Shown piece by piece: positions 1 through 8,280 of a DNA stretch of 64,000 nt. Position 1 is the first letter of the stretch. Each line of letters starts with the position of its first letter. Both the position numbers and the translations under genes were made by a program. Origin of the DNA: Bog-532 sp963824545 (GTDB taxonomy: Bacteria > Actinomycetota > Actinomycetes > Streptosporangiales > Streptosporangiaceae); the NCBI GenBank assembly GCA_963824545.1, contig CAWGPP010000022.1, forward strand, positions 124,001-188,000, in the 5' to 3' direction. The notes below the pieces were generated by a model. That model was not told where the DNA came from. It made no database searches and worked only from the letters and a program-made list of their open reading frames with translations.

Positions 1-1
1 G

Positions 2-142
2 CGCCCGTCGGACCAGAGCAAGTTCCGCCCGCCGCCCAACGAACTCAGTGAGCTCACCGCGCAGCCTGCCAGCCGGCTTCTCAGAACCCATCGCGCCATC
101 TGTCAGCCGCCTCAGAACCGTGTAACACCTGAGCAACGCTAG
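2..142 (+). other. Open frame entering from the left edge, possible C-terminus of a gene
   Basis: One plus-strand frame is open from the window edge to a TAG at 140-142 and would encode 46 residues beginning RPSDQSKFRPPPNEL. It resembles no family I can name. A second frame is also open over much of the same stretch, so openness alone proves little in DNA of this composition. It is recorded only because an upstream gene may end here. The rest of 1-190 shows nothing recognisable. Confidence 0.2.
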
Positions 143-190
143 GCGGAACAAGGTGCGGCCGGCAATGGCCCGCCGTCACGGGGAGCGCCA

Positions 191-874
191 TCACGGGCCG
201 GGGGAGGCCCTTCCTGTGCCGCCGAGGCCCGCTCGCATGACGGGGCCGCTCGGATGCCGGACGAGGGCCACGGCGGCGTCGACGGTGAGGCCGAGTGCCG
301 CCCCGCCCGCAATGTCCAGCGGGAGGTGAGCGCCCACGTAGATGCGAGAAAGGCCGACGAGCGGCGCGACGGCGGCGACGGCAGCGCGCCCGGACGGGCT
401 GAGGCGCGGGAAGGCAGCCGCACCCAGGGCGACCGCCACGCCCGCGTGCCCGGACAGGTACCCGAGCCCGGAGGCCTCGCGGCCGCGGGTGCGGGTGCCG
501 CTGATCAGTGTCGCTGGCCGCGGCCGGCGTACCATCTGCTTGACCAGCTTGGAGAGGGCCCATGTGCCCGTGCCGCCCGCGAGCAGGCGGCCCGCAAGCG
601 CACGGTCGCGGGCCAGCAGCGCCACGCTGGCCGCCGCGGGCGCGGCACCGAGCGCTCCTAGCTGCATGATGACCCAGGCGGGACGGTAGAGCGAGTCGGG
701 CAGGCCGTTGACGGCCCGGAACGCCCTGGCCTCGCGCTGCCCTACGCGGTTCCGCCGCGCCGACAATGCGGTGACCAGTACCGCTGCCGGGCCCAGGCCG
801 AGCGTGAACCGGGGATCGGCCAGCAAGCGCAGGGGAGAGGGCCGCTGGGTGCGGGTGGACGGGGGCGAGCTCAC
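191..874 (-). CDS. PAP2-family membrane phosphatase (second of pair)
   Basis: A 227-residue integral membrane protein of the type 2 phosphatidic acid phosphatase superfamily, which dephosphorylates lipid phosphates or polyprenyl diphosphates at the membrane. All three PAP2 signature elements are visible: KLVKQMVRRPRP, then a YLSGHAG segment, then SRIYVGAHLPLD, whose histidine is the family nucleophile. The start is taken as the GTG at 872-874, which overlaps the TGA of the upstream PAP2 gene as GTGA. The frame stays open further upstream, but that part lies inside the neighbour and has shadow-like Arg/Gly composition. It is cotranscribed with the preceding PAP2 gene. Substrate unknown. Confidence 0.85.
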   Translation of the reverse strand: MSSPPSTRTQRPSPLRLLADPRFTLGLGPAAVLVTALSARRNRVGQREARAFRAVNGLPDSLYRPAWVIMQLGALGAAPAAASVALLARDRALAGRLLAGGTGTWALSKLVKQMVRRPRPATLISGTRTRGREASGLGYLSGHAGVAVALGAAAFPRLSPSGRAAVAAVAPLVGLSRIYVGAHLPLDIAGGAALGLTVDAAVALVRHPSGPVMRAGLGGTGRASPGP

Positions 875-1620
875 CGGGACCCGCCGGGGCGGGGAGTGCT
901 GGGACTGGCGCTGGGCACGCCGAACACGAGGTTCAGCACGCCCCCTATGACCATGCCCAGACCCGCTCCCGCGACGACGTCCAAGGGAAAGTGCGCACCG
1001 AGATACATACGCGACAGGCATACCGCGGCGGCCACGGCCCAGGGCAGGACGTTCCACCAGCCTTTCAGGTAGGGCGCCACTAAAGTGGCGATCGCAAAGA
1101 TCACCATAGCGTGACCTGAGGGAAAGCTCAGCCCATGGGCTACGGCCTGGCCACGCAAGATTACGCCAGAAACTGTCTCCGCGGGCCGGTCACGCTGGAC
1201 AACCGTCTTGGCCACGGACTCCAGCGATATCTTCAGCGGTAGCGCCACCGCCAGGGCAGCGGCCAGCCGCAGCTTCCGCAGCAGCGCGGCTGCGGCGGCC
1301 GCCAGCGGAATCGCCCCGATCGCTCCCGACAATTGCATGACCCACAGCGGCGCATACAGCCACCCAGGCCAGTGGTTGATCCGGCGGAACAGGGCCACGT
1401 CTGTACCCAGGACGAGCCGGTTCGCTACGAGCACCCCGCATACGACCACCACGCCGAGCCCGGCGGCGACCACAAGGACGTCGGCCCATCGCCGCTGGTA
1501 CGTCCGGCCGTCCGGAGCCCGGAACCACCAGCGGGTCAGCCACGTGCCCAGCTTCCGTGCCCCGCCAGCCGTGTCAGCACCTGCCGGATGAACCGGCTCT
1601 CCGGCTGCATCTGTCGTCAT
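871..1620 (-). CDS. PAP2-family membrane phosphatase (first of pair)
   Basis: A 249-residue PAP2 superfamily membrane phosphatase with a short hydrophilic N-terminus followed by about six hydrophobic segments. Signature motifs are KTVVQRDRPAE, LSFPSGHAM and SRMYLGAHFPLD, so the catalytic Arg/His set looks complete. The ATG at 1618-1620 is chosen because codons further upstream run into the divergent kinase/flippase gene and lose protein-like character. It overlaps the next PAP2 gene by 4 bp and is divergent from the gene starting near 1784. The family acts on lipid phosphates such as undecaprenyl diphosphate or phosphatidic acid. The substrate cannot be told from sequence. Confidence 0.88.
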   Translation of the reverse strand: MTTDAAGEPVHPAGADTAGGARKLGTWLTRWWFRAPDGRTYQRRWADVLVVAAGLGVVVVCGVLVANRLVLGTDVALFRRINHWPGWLYAPLWVMQLSGAIGAIPLAAAAAALLRKLRLAAALAVALPLKISLESVAKTVVQRDRPAETVSGVILRGQAVAHGLSFPSGHAMVIFAIATLVAPYLKGWWNVLPWAVAAAVCLSRMYLGAHFPLDVVAGAGLGMVIGGVLNLVFGVPSASPSTPRPGGSR

Positions 1621-1783
1621 CGTGGCCACCACACCCGCGGGGCAGGTTTCATCCTTCTGGGCAGAATAACGGTGCCGCCCGCCAACGGCTGGCCATACGT
1701 GCCGCCGAGCGGTCCAGGCCGAGGACGGCCGCGCCGTCCCCGGCGCCGACGGCGCGTACGGTCCTCGCCACCAGGGTCGCCGC

Positions 1784-4225
1784 ATGGCATCCTGGCGACA
1801 GGACCGCGGGAGAATCGTGACGAAGCCGCCTGAAACCCACGTCGAAGCACCCGCGAAACGCGGGGACCGGCTTGTGCCGCCCGCACGCTACCGGCATCCG
1901 GGCGACGTGATCCGCCTGATCATCGCGGGGCTTGTACTCGCCGGAGCGCTGGGGGTCAGCGCCGCTACCCATGCCGCCTATGCCGGTGCAGGTGCTGTTG
2001 CCGTGCCCGCTGTCGCGCCTTCCACCGTGCCGGGCCGGGTGCTGACCGGCCTCGTGCAAGTGCTCTTCGCCGCGGCGGCCGCCACCGCGGTAGCTGTCAC
2101 GTTGCGTTACCGCCGGTTCCGGCTGCTGGCCAGTCTGGCAGGCGGTGCCGTAGTGGCGAGCGCCGCGCTGATCTGGATCGTTCAGCTCGCGGGCGGGCCG
2201 CGTCCCCGTGCTCTCGCGGCGGGGGCCGGCCAATGGCCGTGGCTTACCGGCGCGTCGCTGACGGGCCCCGCGCTCCTTGCCGCCGCCGTGGCCGGTACGG
2301 TCACCGCCGCGCCGTGGCTCAGCCGTCCATGGCGGCGCACCGCCTGGACCGCGCTGTCGCTGGCCACAGCGGTGCGGCTGGTCACGGGCACGGCTTCGCC
2401 AGTGGAAGTGGTCGTGGCGCTCGCCGCCGGGGTCACGATCGGGGCCAGTGTGCTGGTCCTGTTCGGGGTGCCCGACCGGCGTATCGGCCCCGGCGGGATC
2501 GCGGCGGCCCTTGCGTCGGCGGGTCTGCCGGTCGCCTACGTCGAGCCAGCGGCGGTCGAGGCGAAGGGCTCGCGGCCCTTCATCGCGGCTACCGGGGACG
2601 GGGACCCGTTATTCATCAAGGTCCTCGGATCGGATCAGCGTGACGCCGACCTGCTGTACCGCGCCTACCGGTTCATCCGGCTGCGCGGCATTGGCGACAC
2701 CCGGCCCGCGGCGTCGCTCATCCAGGCCGTCGAGCACCAGGCGCTCGCCGCGGTCATGGCGGAGCGGGCGGGGGTGGCAGTCCCCGCCGTCCGCCAGGTG
2801 ATCAAGAGCGCTGAGGGGTCTGCGCTGCTGGTGATGGAGCGCGTGAACGGCAGTTCCCTCGACCGGATCCCCGCGCAAGGCGTCAGCGACCCGATGCTCC
2901 GGGAGCTGTGGACACAGGTGGACAGACTGCACGGGGCGAGGATCGCGCACCGCTCGCTGCGGGCCACCAACATCGTGGCTGACGGTACCGGCAGGCCCTG
3001 GATCGTCGACTTCAGCTTCTCCGAGCTGGATGCCACGCAGCGCCAGATGGCGCTCGACATCGCCGAGTTGCTGGCGTCGCTGGCCACCATCGCCGGTTCC
3101 GACAGGTCGGTGGCCAGCGCGGCCGCGGTCATCGGCCCCGACGGCATCGCGGCCGCGGTGCCGTTGCTGCAGCCGCTCGCGCTGTCCGTCGGCACCCGCC
3201 GCGCGATCGCCCGCCACGGCGGCCTGCTGACCCGGACCCGGGCGGCCGCCACGGCCGCGAGCGGGCGGGACGACCAGGAACTGGCCCGCATCCAGCGCGT
3301 CCGCCCGCGAACACTGCTGGCGATCACCGCCGCCGCGGGCGCGTTCTACTACCTGCTCCCTCAGCTAGCCAATGTGGGAAGCAGCTGGCGGGCCGTCCAG
3401 TCGGCCGACTGGACGTGGCTCCCGCTGATCATCGCCTTGTCGGTCGCGACCTACCTGGCCAGCGCGGTGGCACTCATGGGCGCGGTGCTGCAACGAATCC
3501 GGCTCTGGCCGACCGTGCTGGCTCAGGCCGCATCGTCGTTCGTCAACCGCGTTTCCCCGTCCAACGTCGGCGGGATGGCGCTGAACGCCAGGTTCCTGCA
3601 GAAATCCGGGGTGGAGGGCAGCGCGGGCGTCGCCGCCGTCGGGGTGAACAGTGTCGCCGGTGCCGTCGTCCATCTGATCTTGCTGGTGGTTTTCTTCATC
3701 TGGTCGGGCCGCGGGCTCACCAAAACGTTCAAGCTGCCGTCCAGCAGCAAGCTGCTGCTGATTCTGGCCGTCGTCGCGGCGCTCGTCGGCATCGTGCTGG
3801 CGACCCGCCCGGGCCGCCGGTTCGCCTCGGGAAAGCTGATCCCCGGGTTGCGGTCGGCGGCCGTCAGCCTCTGGCGGGTGGGGCAGGACCCTGTCCGGAT
3901 GGTCATGCTGTTCGGGGGGTCTGCGCTGCTTACCCTGGCTTACATCGGCGCACTGGCCGCTTCGGTCGAGGCGTTCGGCGGCGGGCCGGGCATCGTCGTC
4001 ATCGGCGCCGTGTACCTGGCTGCCGCCGCTCTGGCTGCCGCCGCCCCCTCACCCGGCGGCCTGGGTGCCATCGAGGCGGCCCTGGTCGCGGGCCTGGGCG
4101 GCGTCGGCATGCGGGCCGGACCCGCCGTTTCCGCCGTGCTACTGTACCGGCTGGCCACCTACTGGCTCCCCGTGCTGCCGGGCTGGCTGTCCTGGCGCGT
4201 GCTGCAGCGGCGGGAGTACGTATGA
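1784..4225 (+). CDS. Kinase-like domain fused to MprF/AglD-type flippase domain
   Basis: An 813-residue fusion. Residues about 45-235 hold several hydrophobic helices. About 250-480 form a kinase-like fold with a candidate ATP-lysine segment (FIKVLG), a loop HRSLRATN (His389 to Asn396) and DFS (Asp409). The Asp expected in HxD is Ser391, so catalysis is doubtful. About 500-800 are an UPF0104/lysylphosphatidylglycerol-synthase transmembrane region with NRVSPSNVGGMALNARFLQ and SPGGLGAIEAAL, as in lipid flippases. An alternative GTG at 1817 has a GGGAG just upstream and would give 802 residues. It shares a 4-bp overlap with the next gene. Likely role (inference): moving or sensing an envelope lipid. 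Confidence 0.82.
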   Translation: MASWRQDRGRIVTKPPETHVEAPAKRGDRLVPPARYRHPGDVIRLIIAGLVLAGALGVSAATHAAYAGAGAVAVPAVAPSTVPGRVLTGLVQVLFAAAAATAVAVTLRYRRFRLLASLAGGAVVASAALIWIVQLAGGPRPRALAAGAGQWPWLTGASLTGPALLAAAVAGTVTAAPWLSRPWRRTAWTALSLATAVRLVTGTASPVEVVVALAAGVTIGASVLVLFGVPDRRIGPGGIAAALASAGLPVAYVEPAAVEAKGSRPFIAATGDGDPLFIKVLGSDQRDADLLYRAYRFIRLRGIGDTRPAASLIQAVEHQALAAVMAERAGVAVPAVRQVIKSAEGSALLVMERVNGSSLDRIPAQGVSDPMLRELWTQVDRLHGARIAHRSLRATNIVADGTGRPWIVDFSFSELDATQRQMALDIAELLASLATIAGSDRSVASAAAVIGPDGIAAAVPLLQPLALSVGTRRAIARHGGLLTRTRAAATAASGRDDQELARIQRVRPRTLLAITAAAGAFYYLLPQLANVGSSWRAVQSADWTWLPLIIALSVATYLASAVALMGAVLQRIRLWPTVLAQAASSFVNRVSPSNVGGMALNARFLQKSGVEGSAGVAAVGVNSVAGAVVHLILLVVFFIWSGRGLTKTFKLPSSSKLLLILAVVAALVGIVLATRPGRRFASGKLIPGLRSAAVSLWRVGQDPVRMVMLFGGSALLTLAYIGALAASVEAFGGGPGIVVIGAVYLAAAALAAAAPSPGGLGAIEAALVAGLGGVGMRAGPAVSAVLLYRLATYWLPVLPGWLSWRVLQRREYV

Positions 4226-5181
4226 AACCACGCACGATATGCCGCGCGGCCTGCGCCGCGCTGGCCGTCGCGCTCGCGGCCTGTACGGCCTCGGGCGGAC
4301 ACGCCTCGTCCGCGGCCGGGACGCCAGCAGGCCGGCCCGGCCCGGTCATCTCGGTCGGGTCGTTCGATTTCCCCGAGAGTGTCCTACTCGCCGAGATCTA
4401 CGGTGAGGCCCTCGCCGCGGACAAGTTCCCGGTGCGGATCCTGGCGAACCTTGGCCCCCGCGAGGTGGTGGATCCGGCACTGGTGGACGGCCTGGTCCAG
4501 CTGGTGCCCGAGTACGCGGGGTCGGCGCTGCAGTTTTTCAGCCTGGGAAAGCTGTCCGCCACGTCCGATGCCGCGGTGGCTAACCGGGCACTTGCGGCGT
4601 CGGTGGCGGCCCGCGGGCTGGTGGCGGCGCGCCCGGCTCCTGCGCAGGACGCCAACGCGATCGTGGTGACCACCGCGACCGCGGCCCGCTACCGGCTGCG
4701 GTCGATCGCCGACCTCGCCAGGGTGGCGCCGGGCCTGGTGTTCGGCGGCCCGCCCGAGTGCCCGGGACGTGCCTACTGCCTGGCGGGGCTGAAGCGGGTC
4801 TACGGGCTGCGTTTCCGGTCGTTCATCCCCCTCGACGCCGGGGGGCCGCTGACCCTGCAGGCCCTGGAGGCGGGGTACATCGGCGTCGCATTGCTGTTCA
4901 CCACCGATCCGGGCATCCCGGCGCGGCATCTGGTCGTCCTGGCCGACGATCGCGGGCTGCAGCCGGCCGAGAGCATCACCCCGCTGGTGCGCCGGGATGT
5001 CATCGTCCGCTACGGCCCAGACCTGGCCGCGGCGCTCAACCGGGTGTCGGCCCTGCTGGATACCGGCACGCTGCGGTCCCTCAACGCTCGGGTTGCGCTG
5101 GCCGGGCAGGACCCCCGGTTGGTGGCCGGCAGCTGGCTGCGCGCGCATGGGCTGATACCGGCGGCGGGTGGCGTGCGTTGA
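4222..5181 (+). CDS. Glycine-betaine/OpuAC-type substrate-binding lipoprotein
   Basis: A 319-residue exported lipoprotein. The signal peptide ends in a lipobox with the modified Cys at residue 21 (ALAAC). The mature part is a type II periplasmic-binding fold of the OpuAC/ProX/OsmF class, recognisable from VGSFDFPESVLLAEIYGEAL, LVPEYAGSALQFF and the VFGGPPECPGR region. The family binds quaternary amines such as glycine betaine or choline for an ABC importer. The ATG overlaps the upstream stop (ATGA at 4222-4225) and GGGAG lies seven bases upstream. No ABC permease or ATPase is adjacent. Instead it is sandwiched between two kinase-like membrane fusions, so a sensor or lipid head-group role is possible (inference). 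Confidence 0.85.
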   Translation: MKPRTICRAACAALAVALAACTASGGHASSAAGTPAGRPGPVISVGSFDFPESVLLAEIYGEALAADKFPVRILANLGPREVVDPALVDGLVQLVPEYAGSALQFFSLGKLSATSDAAVANRALAASVAARGLVAARPAPAQDANAIVVTTATAARYRLRSIADLARVAPGLVFGGPPECPGRAYCLAGLKRVYGLRFRSFIPLDAGGPLTLQALEAGYIGVALLFTTDPGIPARHLVVLADDRGLQPAESITPLVRRDVIVRYGPDLAAALNRVSALLDTGTLRSLNARVALAGQDPRLVAGSWLRAHGLIPAAGGVR

Positions 5182-7373
5182 GTGACGACACCGGGCGCGT
5201 GGCCGGCGGGGGCGGCGGGGATGGCCCGGCCACCTCGCCGCCGGGTCCGGCCGTCCGAAAGGCTGGCCGTCAGCGCCGCCCGACTGGCGCGCCGCCGCCG
5301 CTGCCGCATCGGATGACCCTCACCACGACGGCGTGGCTGGTCCTCGTGGTCGTGTTGGTCGCCGCTGCGTTCGTGGCCTCGCAGCACACGTCGTGGCTCC
5401 GGATCGATGACCGGGCCAGCACGTGGGTGCTGCGCCAGCTGGCGGGGATACGCACGCCGTGGCTGACCGATGTGGCCAACGGGATCGATGGGGCGGGCTC
5501 CGGCTGGGGGGTCACCGGGCTCGGCCTGGCTGTGGTCGCCCTGATCATGGTCTTCCGGCGCTGGCGGCACCTGCTGGTGTTCATGGGCAGCCTGTTCTTC
5601 CTGGAGATCGTCGGGAAGTGGATCTACCTAGGACTGTCCAGGCCACGCCCGTACGGCGTGCCGATCATCGGAAGCTGGGCGGGGTATGCCGGGGGGTCGC
5701 CCCCGGTGGCGGTCCTCGCGATCATCTTGATGGGCATCGTCTACTGCCTGGCCGTGCCGGGCCGCTCCCGGTTCTGGGCCAAGGCCGCGGTAGCTGCCGT
5801 GGTCGTCGTGTTCGGTCTCGCCCGTCTGTACCTCGGCGTCGATCACCCCGGCGATGTGCTGCTCGGCGCGGCGTTCGCCGTGGCGATCGCGGTCACCGCG
5901 TTCCGTTTCTTCACCCCGGACGAGGCGTTCCCCGTCGTGTACCGGCGCGGCCGCACGGCGCACGTTGATGTGACGGGCCGGCGGGGCGAGGCGATCCGCC
6001 GGGCCATGCGCGACCAGCTCGGGCTGGCCGTGACCGAGATCAAGCCGGTCGGCCTCGAGTCGTCGGCGGGCTCCACCCCGCTGCGGCTGCGGATCGAGGG
6101 CGGCCCCGATGAATTCCTGTTCGCCAAGCTCTACACCAAGGGCCACGTCCGCGCCGACCGCTGGTACAAGCTGGGGCGGACGATCCTGTACGGCTCCCTG
6201 GAGGACGAGTCTCCGTTCAAGACGGTGCGGCGCCTGGTCACCTACGAGGACTATGCTCTGCGCCTGCTGCAGGACATCGGGGTCATCACGGCCCGGCCCT
6301 ACGGCATTGTCGAGATCACCCCCGAGCGTGAGTACATGCTCGTCACCGAGTTCTTCGTCGGCGCCGCCGAAATCGGCGAGGCCCATGTCGACGACGGGGT
6401 GATCGACCAGGGGCTGCTGCTGATCCGCAGGCTGTGGGACGCCGGGATCGCCCACCGCGATATCAAGCCGGGCAACCTGATGGTCCGCTCCGGGGAGCTG
6501 CTGCTGATCGACGTGGCCTTCGTGCAGGTGCGCCCGTCACCGTGGCGGCAGGCGGTCGACCTGGGCAACATGATGCTGGTCCTTGCGGTCCGCACTGACC
6601 CGCAGCGCGTGTACCGCCGGGCACTGGCCTGGTTCACCGAGGCCGATCTCGCCGAAGCGTTCGCCGCCACCCGCGGCGTCGCCAGCCCCACCCAGCTGCG
6701 CGCCTTCATGAAGCGGGACCCGCGCGACCTGCTCGGCGAATTCCGCGCCCTCGCCCCGCAGCGACCGCCGATCGCCCTGCAGCGCTGGAGTGCGCAGCGG
6801 ATCGGGCTGGCGGCCGCGATACTCGCTATCACCCTCGTCGCCGCGTTGGCCGGGGTGCAGGCCTTCTTCCCGGTCGGAAATCTGGGCACTTCCGCCCCCA
6901 GCTGCGGCACCGGTCACTCGATGATCCTCAGCGCCCAGGCCGTCCCGTCGGCGGCCATGCTGCCTTGCGTCGCCGCGCTCCCATCGGGCTGGAGCATTGG
7001 CAGCGCGGACATCTCCAGCGGGAAGGTCAGCCTGACGCTGGACTCCGATCGCGCAGGGCCAGGAGCAATCACCGTAACCCTCACGGCGACCTGCGACACC
7101 TCGGACGCCCAGCAGATCCCATCCGACCAGGCCGGTACCCGGCGGTTCGAGCACCCTCTGAGCCTGGCACCCCAGTTCTCTGACCTTCGCATCTACACCT
7201 TCCCCGGTGGCTGCGCCACCTACCGGTTCAGCTTCGCGCCAGGCGCATCCCCCGTGCTGGCCGTCGCCGCCGGCAGCGCACTCTCCTTCCAGCCCCGGTC
7301 GGCGCTCGTCGATTCTGTCCGGCGCGCCGAGGGCCTTGCCTTGTGCGGGCGCGGTGCCGCATGCCCGGGATGA
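5178..7373 (+). CDS. PAP2-like domain fused to protein-kinase-like domain, membrane anchored
   Basis: A 731-residue three-part protein. The PAP2-like membrane region (about residues 50-245) keeps KWIYLGLSRPRP and ARLYLGVDHPGD, but its middle motif reads GGSPPVAV instead of PSGH, so the acid/base His is missing. A kinase-like domain follows (about 265-540) with a complete catalytic loop HRDIKPGNL (Asp428) and LIDVAF. Then come one transmembrane helix (about 550-575) and an external C-terminal domain of about 150 residues with four Cys. The TTG at 5178 overlaps the upstream TGA and is preceded by GGCGGGTGG. GTG 5199 and ATG 5313 are alternatives. It is the last gene of a three-gene overlapping operon. 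Confidence 0.8.
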   Translation: MSDDTGRVAGGGGGDGPATSPPGPAVRKAGRQRRPTGAPPPLPHRMTLTTTAWLVLVVVLVAAAFVASQHTSWLRIDDRASTWVLRQLAGIRTPWLTDVANGIDGAGSGWGVTGLGLAVVALIMVFRRWRHLLVFMGSLFFLEIVGKWIYLGLSRPRPYGVPIIGSWAGYAGGSPPVAVLAIILMGIVYCLAVPGRSRFWAKAAVAAVVVVFGLARLYLGVDHPGDVLLGAAFAVAIAVTAFRFFTPDEAFPVVYRRGRTAHVDVTGRRGEAIRRAMRDQLGLAVTEIKPVGLESSAGSTPLRLRIEGGPDEFLFAKLYTKGHVRADRWYKLGRTILYGSLEDESPFKTVRRLVTYEDYALRLLQDIGVITARPYGIVEITPEREYMLVTEFFVGAAEIGEAHVDDGVIDQGLLLIRRLWDAGIAHRDIKPGNLMVRSGELLLIDVAFVQVRPSPWRQAVDLGNMMLVLAVRTDPQRVYRRALAWFTEADLAEAFAATRGVASPTQLRAFMKRDPRDLLGEFRALAPQRPPIALQRWSAQRIGLAAAILAITLVAALAGVQAFFPVGNLGTSAPSCGTGHSMILSAQAVPSAAMLPCVAALPSGWSIGSADISSGKVSLTLDSDRAGPGAITVTLTATCDTSDAQQIPSDQAGTRRFEHPLSLAPQFSDLRIYTFPGGCATYRFSFAPGASPVLAVAAGSALSFQPRSALVDSVRRAEGLALCGRGAACPG

Positions 7374-7644
7374 GCGTGCACAGCCCTCAGTGCACCCGCC
7401 TCAAGGACGCCGCCGGATCGGTGGAGGGCGGAGGGGAGCAGGATCACTTGAAGGGGTCCCGGGCGTTGCGGTGTGATGGGGGTTGCGGAATGAGGGCAGG
7501 TGGCACCCGTGACGCTAGTGAACGGGCTCGACGTGTACCAGATTGCCAGCCAGCAGGAACGTGAGATTGCCCGGTCGCGGTCCGTACCGCGCTGTTGCTC
7601 ATGTCGTCGGCCTGAAGCGCGCTACAAAGTGTAAACTTTGACGT
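7374..7644. other. Intergenic region before toxin-antitoxin operon
   Basis: A 271-bp stretch with no convincing gene. It separates the PAP2/kinase operon from the toxin-antitoxin pair. Its right end carries the palindrome annotated at 7625-7640. Short open frames here lack ribosome-binding sites and protein-like composition. Confidence 0.6.
7625..7640. promoter_or_regulatory. Palindromic operator upstream of antitoxin gene
   Basis: A perfect inverted repeat caaagtgtaaactttg: 6-bp arms CAAAGT/ACTTTG around GTAA. It ends four bases before the antitoxin ATG, where a Shine-Dalgarno would sit. Phd/YefM antitoxins bind such palindromes to repress their own operon. The position suggests either a leaderless mRNA starting at or near the ATG, or a promoter overlapped by the operator. 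Confidence 0.7.
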
Positions 7645-7914
7645 ATGGCAAGCTATCCGTTGACAGCGGCTCGCACGCACCTGGGGGAGCTTGTTGCCCA
7701 GGCCCGGCATACCCACCGTGCTGTCACGATCACCGAGCATGGCAAGCCGGTCGTCGCACTCATCAACATCGATGACCTTGCGGACCTGGAGGATCGCGCA
7801 GCGCTGGCCGCGCATTTCGCTGAGAAGGCCGCTGGGCGCAGCGGAGTCAGCCTCGATGCGCTAGACGCCACACTTGATCGGATCGACGCGGAGACGGCAG
7901 AGAATCTTGAGTGA
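7645..7914 (+). CDS. Phd/YefM-family antitoxin
   Basis: An 89-residue antitoxin. The N-terminal part (YPLTAARTHLGELVAQA, then VTITEHGKPVVALI) is the Phd/YefM DNA-binding fold. The C-terminal acidic tail would wrap the toxin. It neutralises the RelE-type toxin encoded immediately downstream and should autoregulate through the palindrome just upstream. The stop overlaps the toxin start as GTGA at 7911-7914, implying translational coupling. No ribosome-binding site precedes the ATG, consistent with leaderless translation. Confidence 0.92.
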   Translation: MASYPLTAARTHLGELVAQARHTHRAVTITEHGKPVVALINIDDLADLEDRAALAAHFAEKAAGRSGVSLDALDATLDRIDAETAENLE

Positions 7915-8162
7915 GCCTGACCGTCGTCTTTCGAGAATCGGCGCTCCGTACACTGGCCGACGTCCGCAAGGACGACAAGGAAGCGTTCGCCCGCATACGC
8001 CGTGCCATTGCCGGACTGGCTGATCAGCCCTACCCGGATGGCGCGATCGCCTGGGGCGGCACCGGTATTTACCGGCTGCACGCAGGTCAGGCCCGGATCT
8101 TGTACGAGGTCGACGTCGCGGCGTCGACCGTGTACATCATCAACGTCGGCCGCATCTCATGA
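7911..8162 (+). CDS. RelE/ParE-family toxin
   Basis: An 83-residue protein with the compact RelE/ParE fold: VVFRESALRTLADV at the N-terminus, AFARIRRAIAGLADQPYP, then YRLHAGQARILYEVD and VYIINVGRIS. Members of the RelE branch cleave mRNA on the ribosome and ParE members poison gyrase. The C-terminal RILYEVD/VGRIS pattern is closer to RelE. The GTG start lies inside the antitoxin stop, a standard two-gene module. Its activity would be held in check by the upstream Phd-like protein. Confidence 0.9.
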   Translation: MSLTVVFRESALRTLADVRKDDKEAFARIRRAIAGLADQPYPDGAIAWGGTGIYRLHAGQARILYEVDVAASTVYIINVGRIS

Positions 8163-8280
8163 ATGATGGCCGTGCGGCGCGGTCTCGCGTCCGTGTGCTG
8201 GACCCGCCGTGCCCCGTGTACGCCGCGTGCGCCGGTCAACTGCCGGGAACGGCGGGGCGGAAAGCGTTACCCTCGCTTCC

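Noticed and set aside
3415..4221. Long open frame continuing upstream of the OpuAC lipoprotein start
   Set aside because: It lies inside the flippase gene in another frame with Arg/Gly-rich shadow composition. The ATGA overlap, ribosome-binding site and lipobox fix the true start at 4222.
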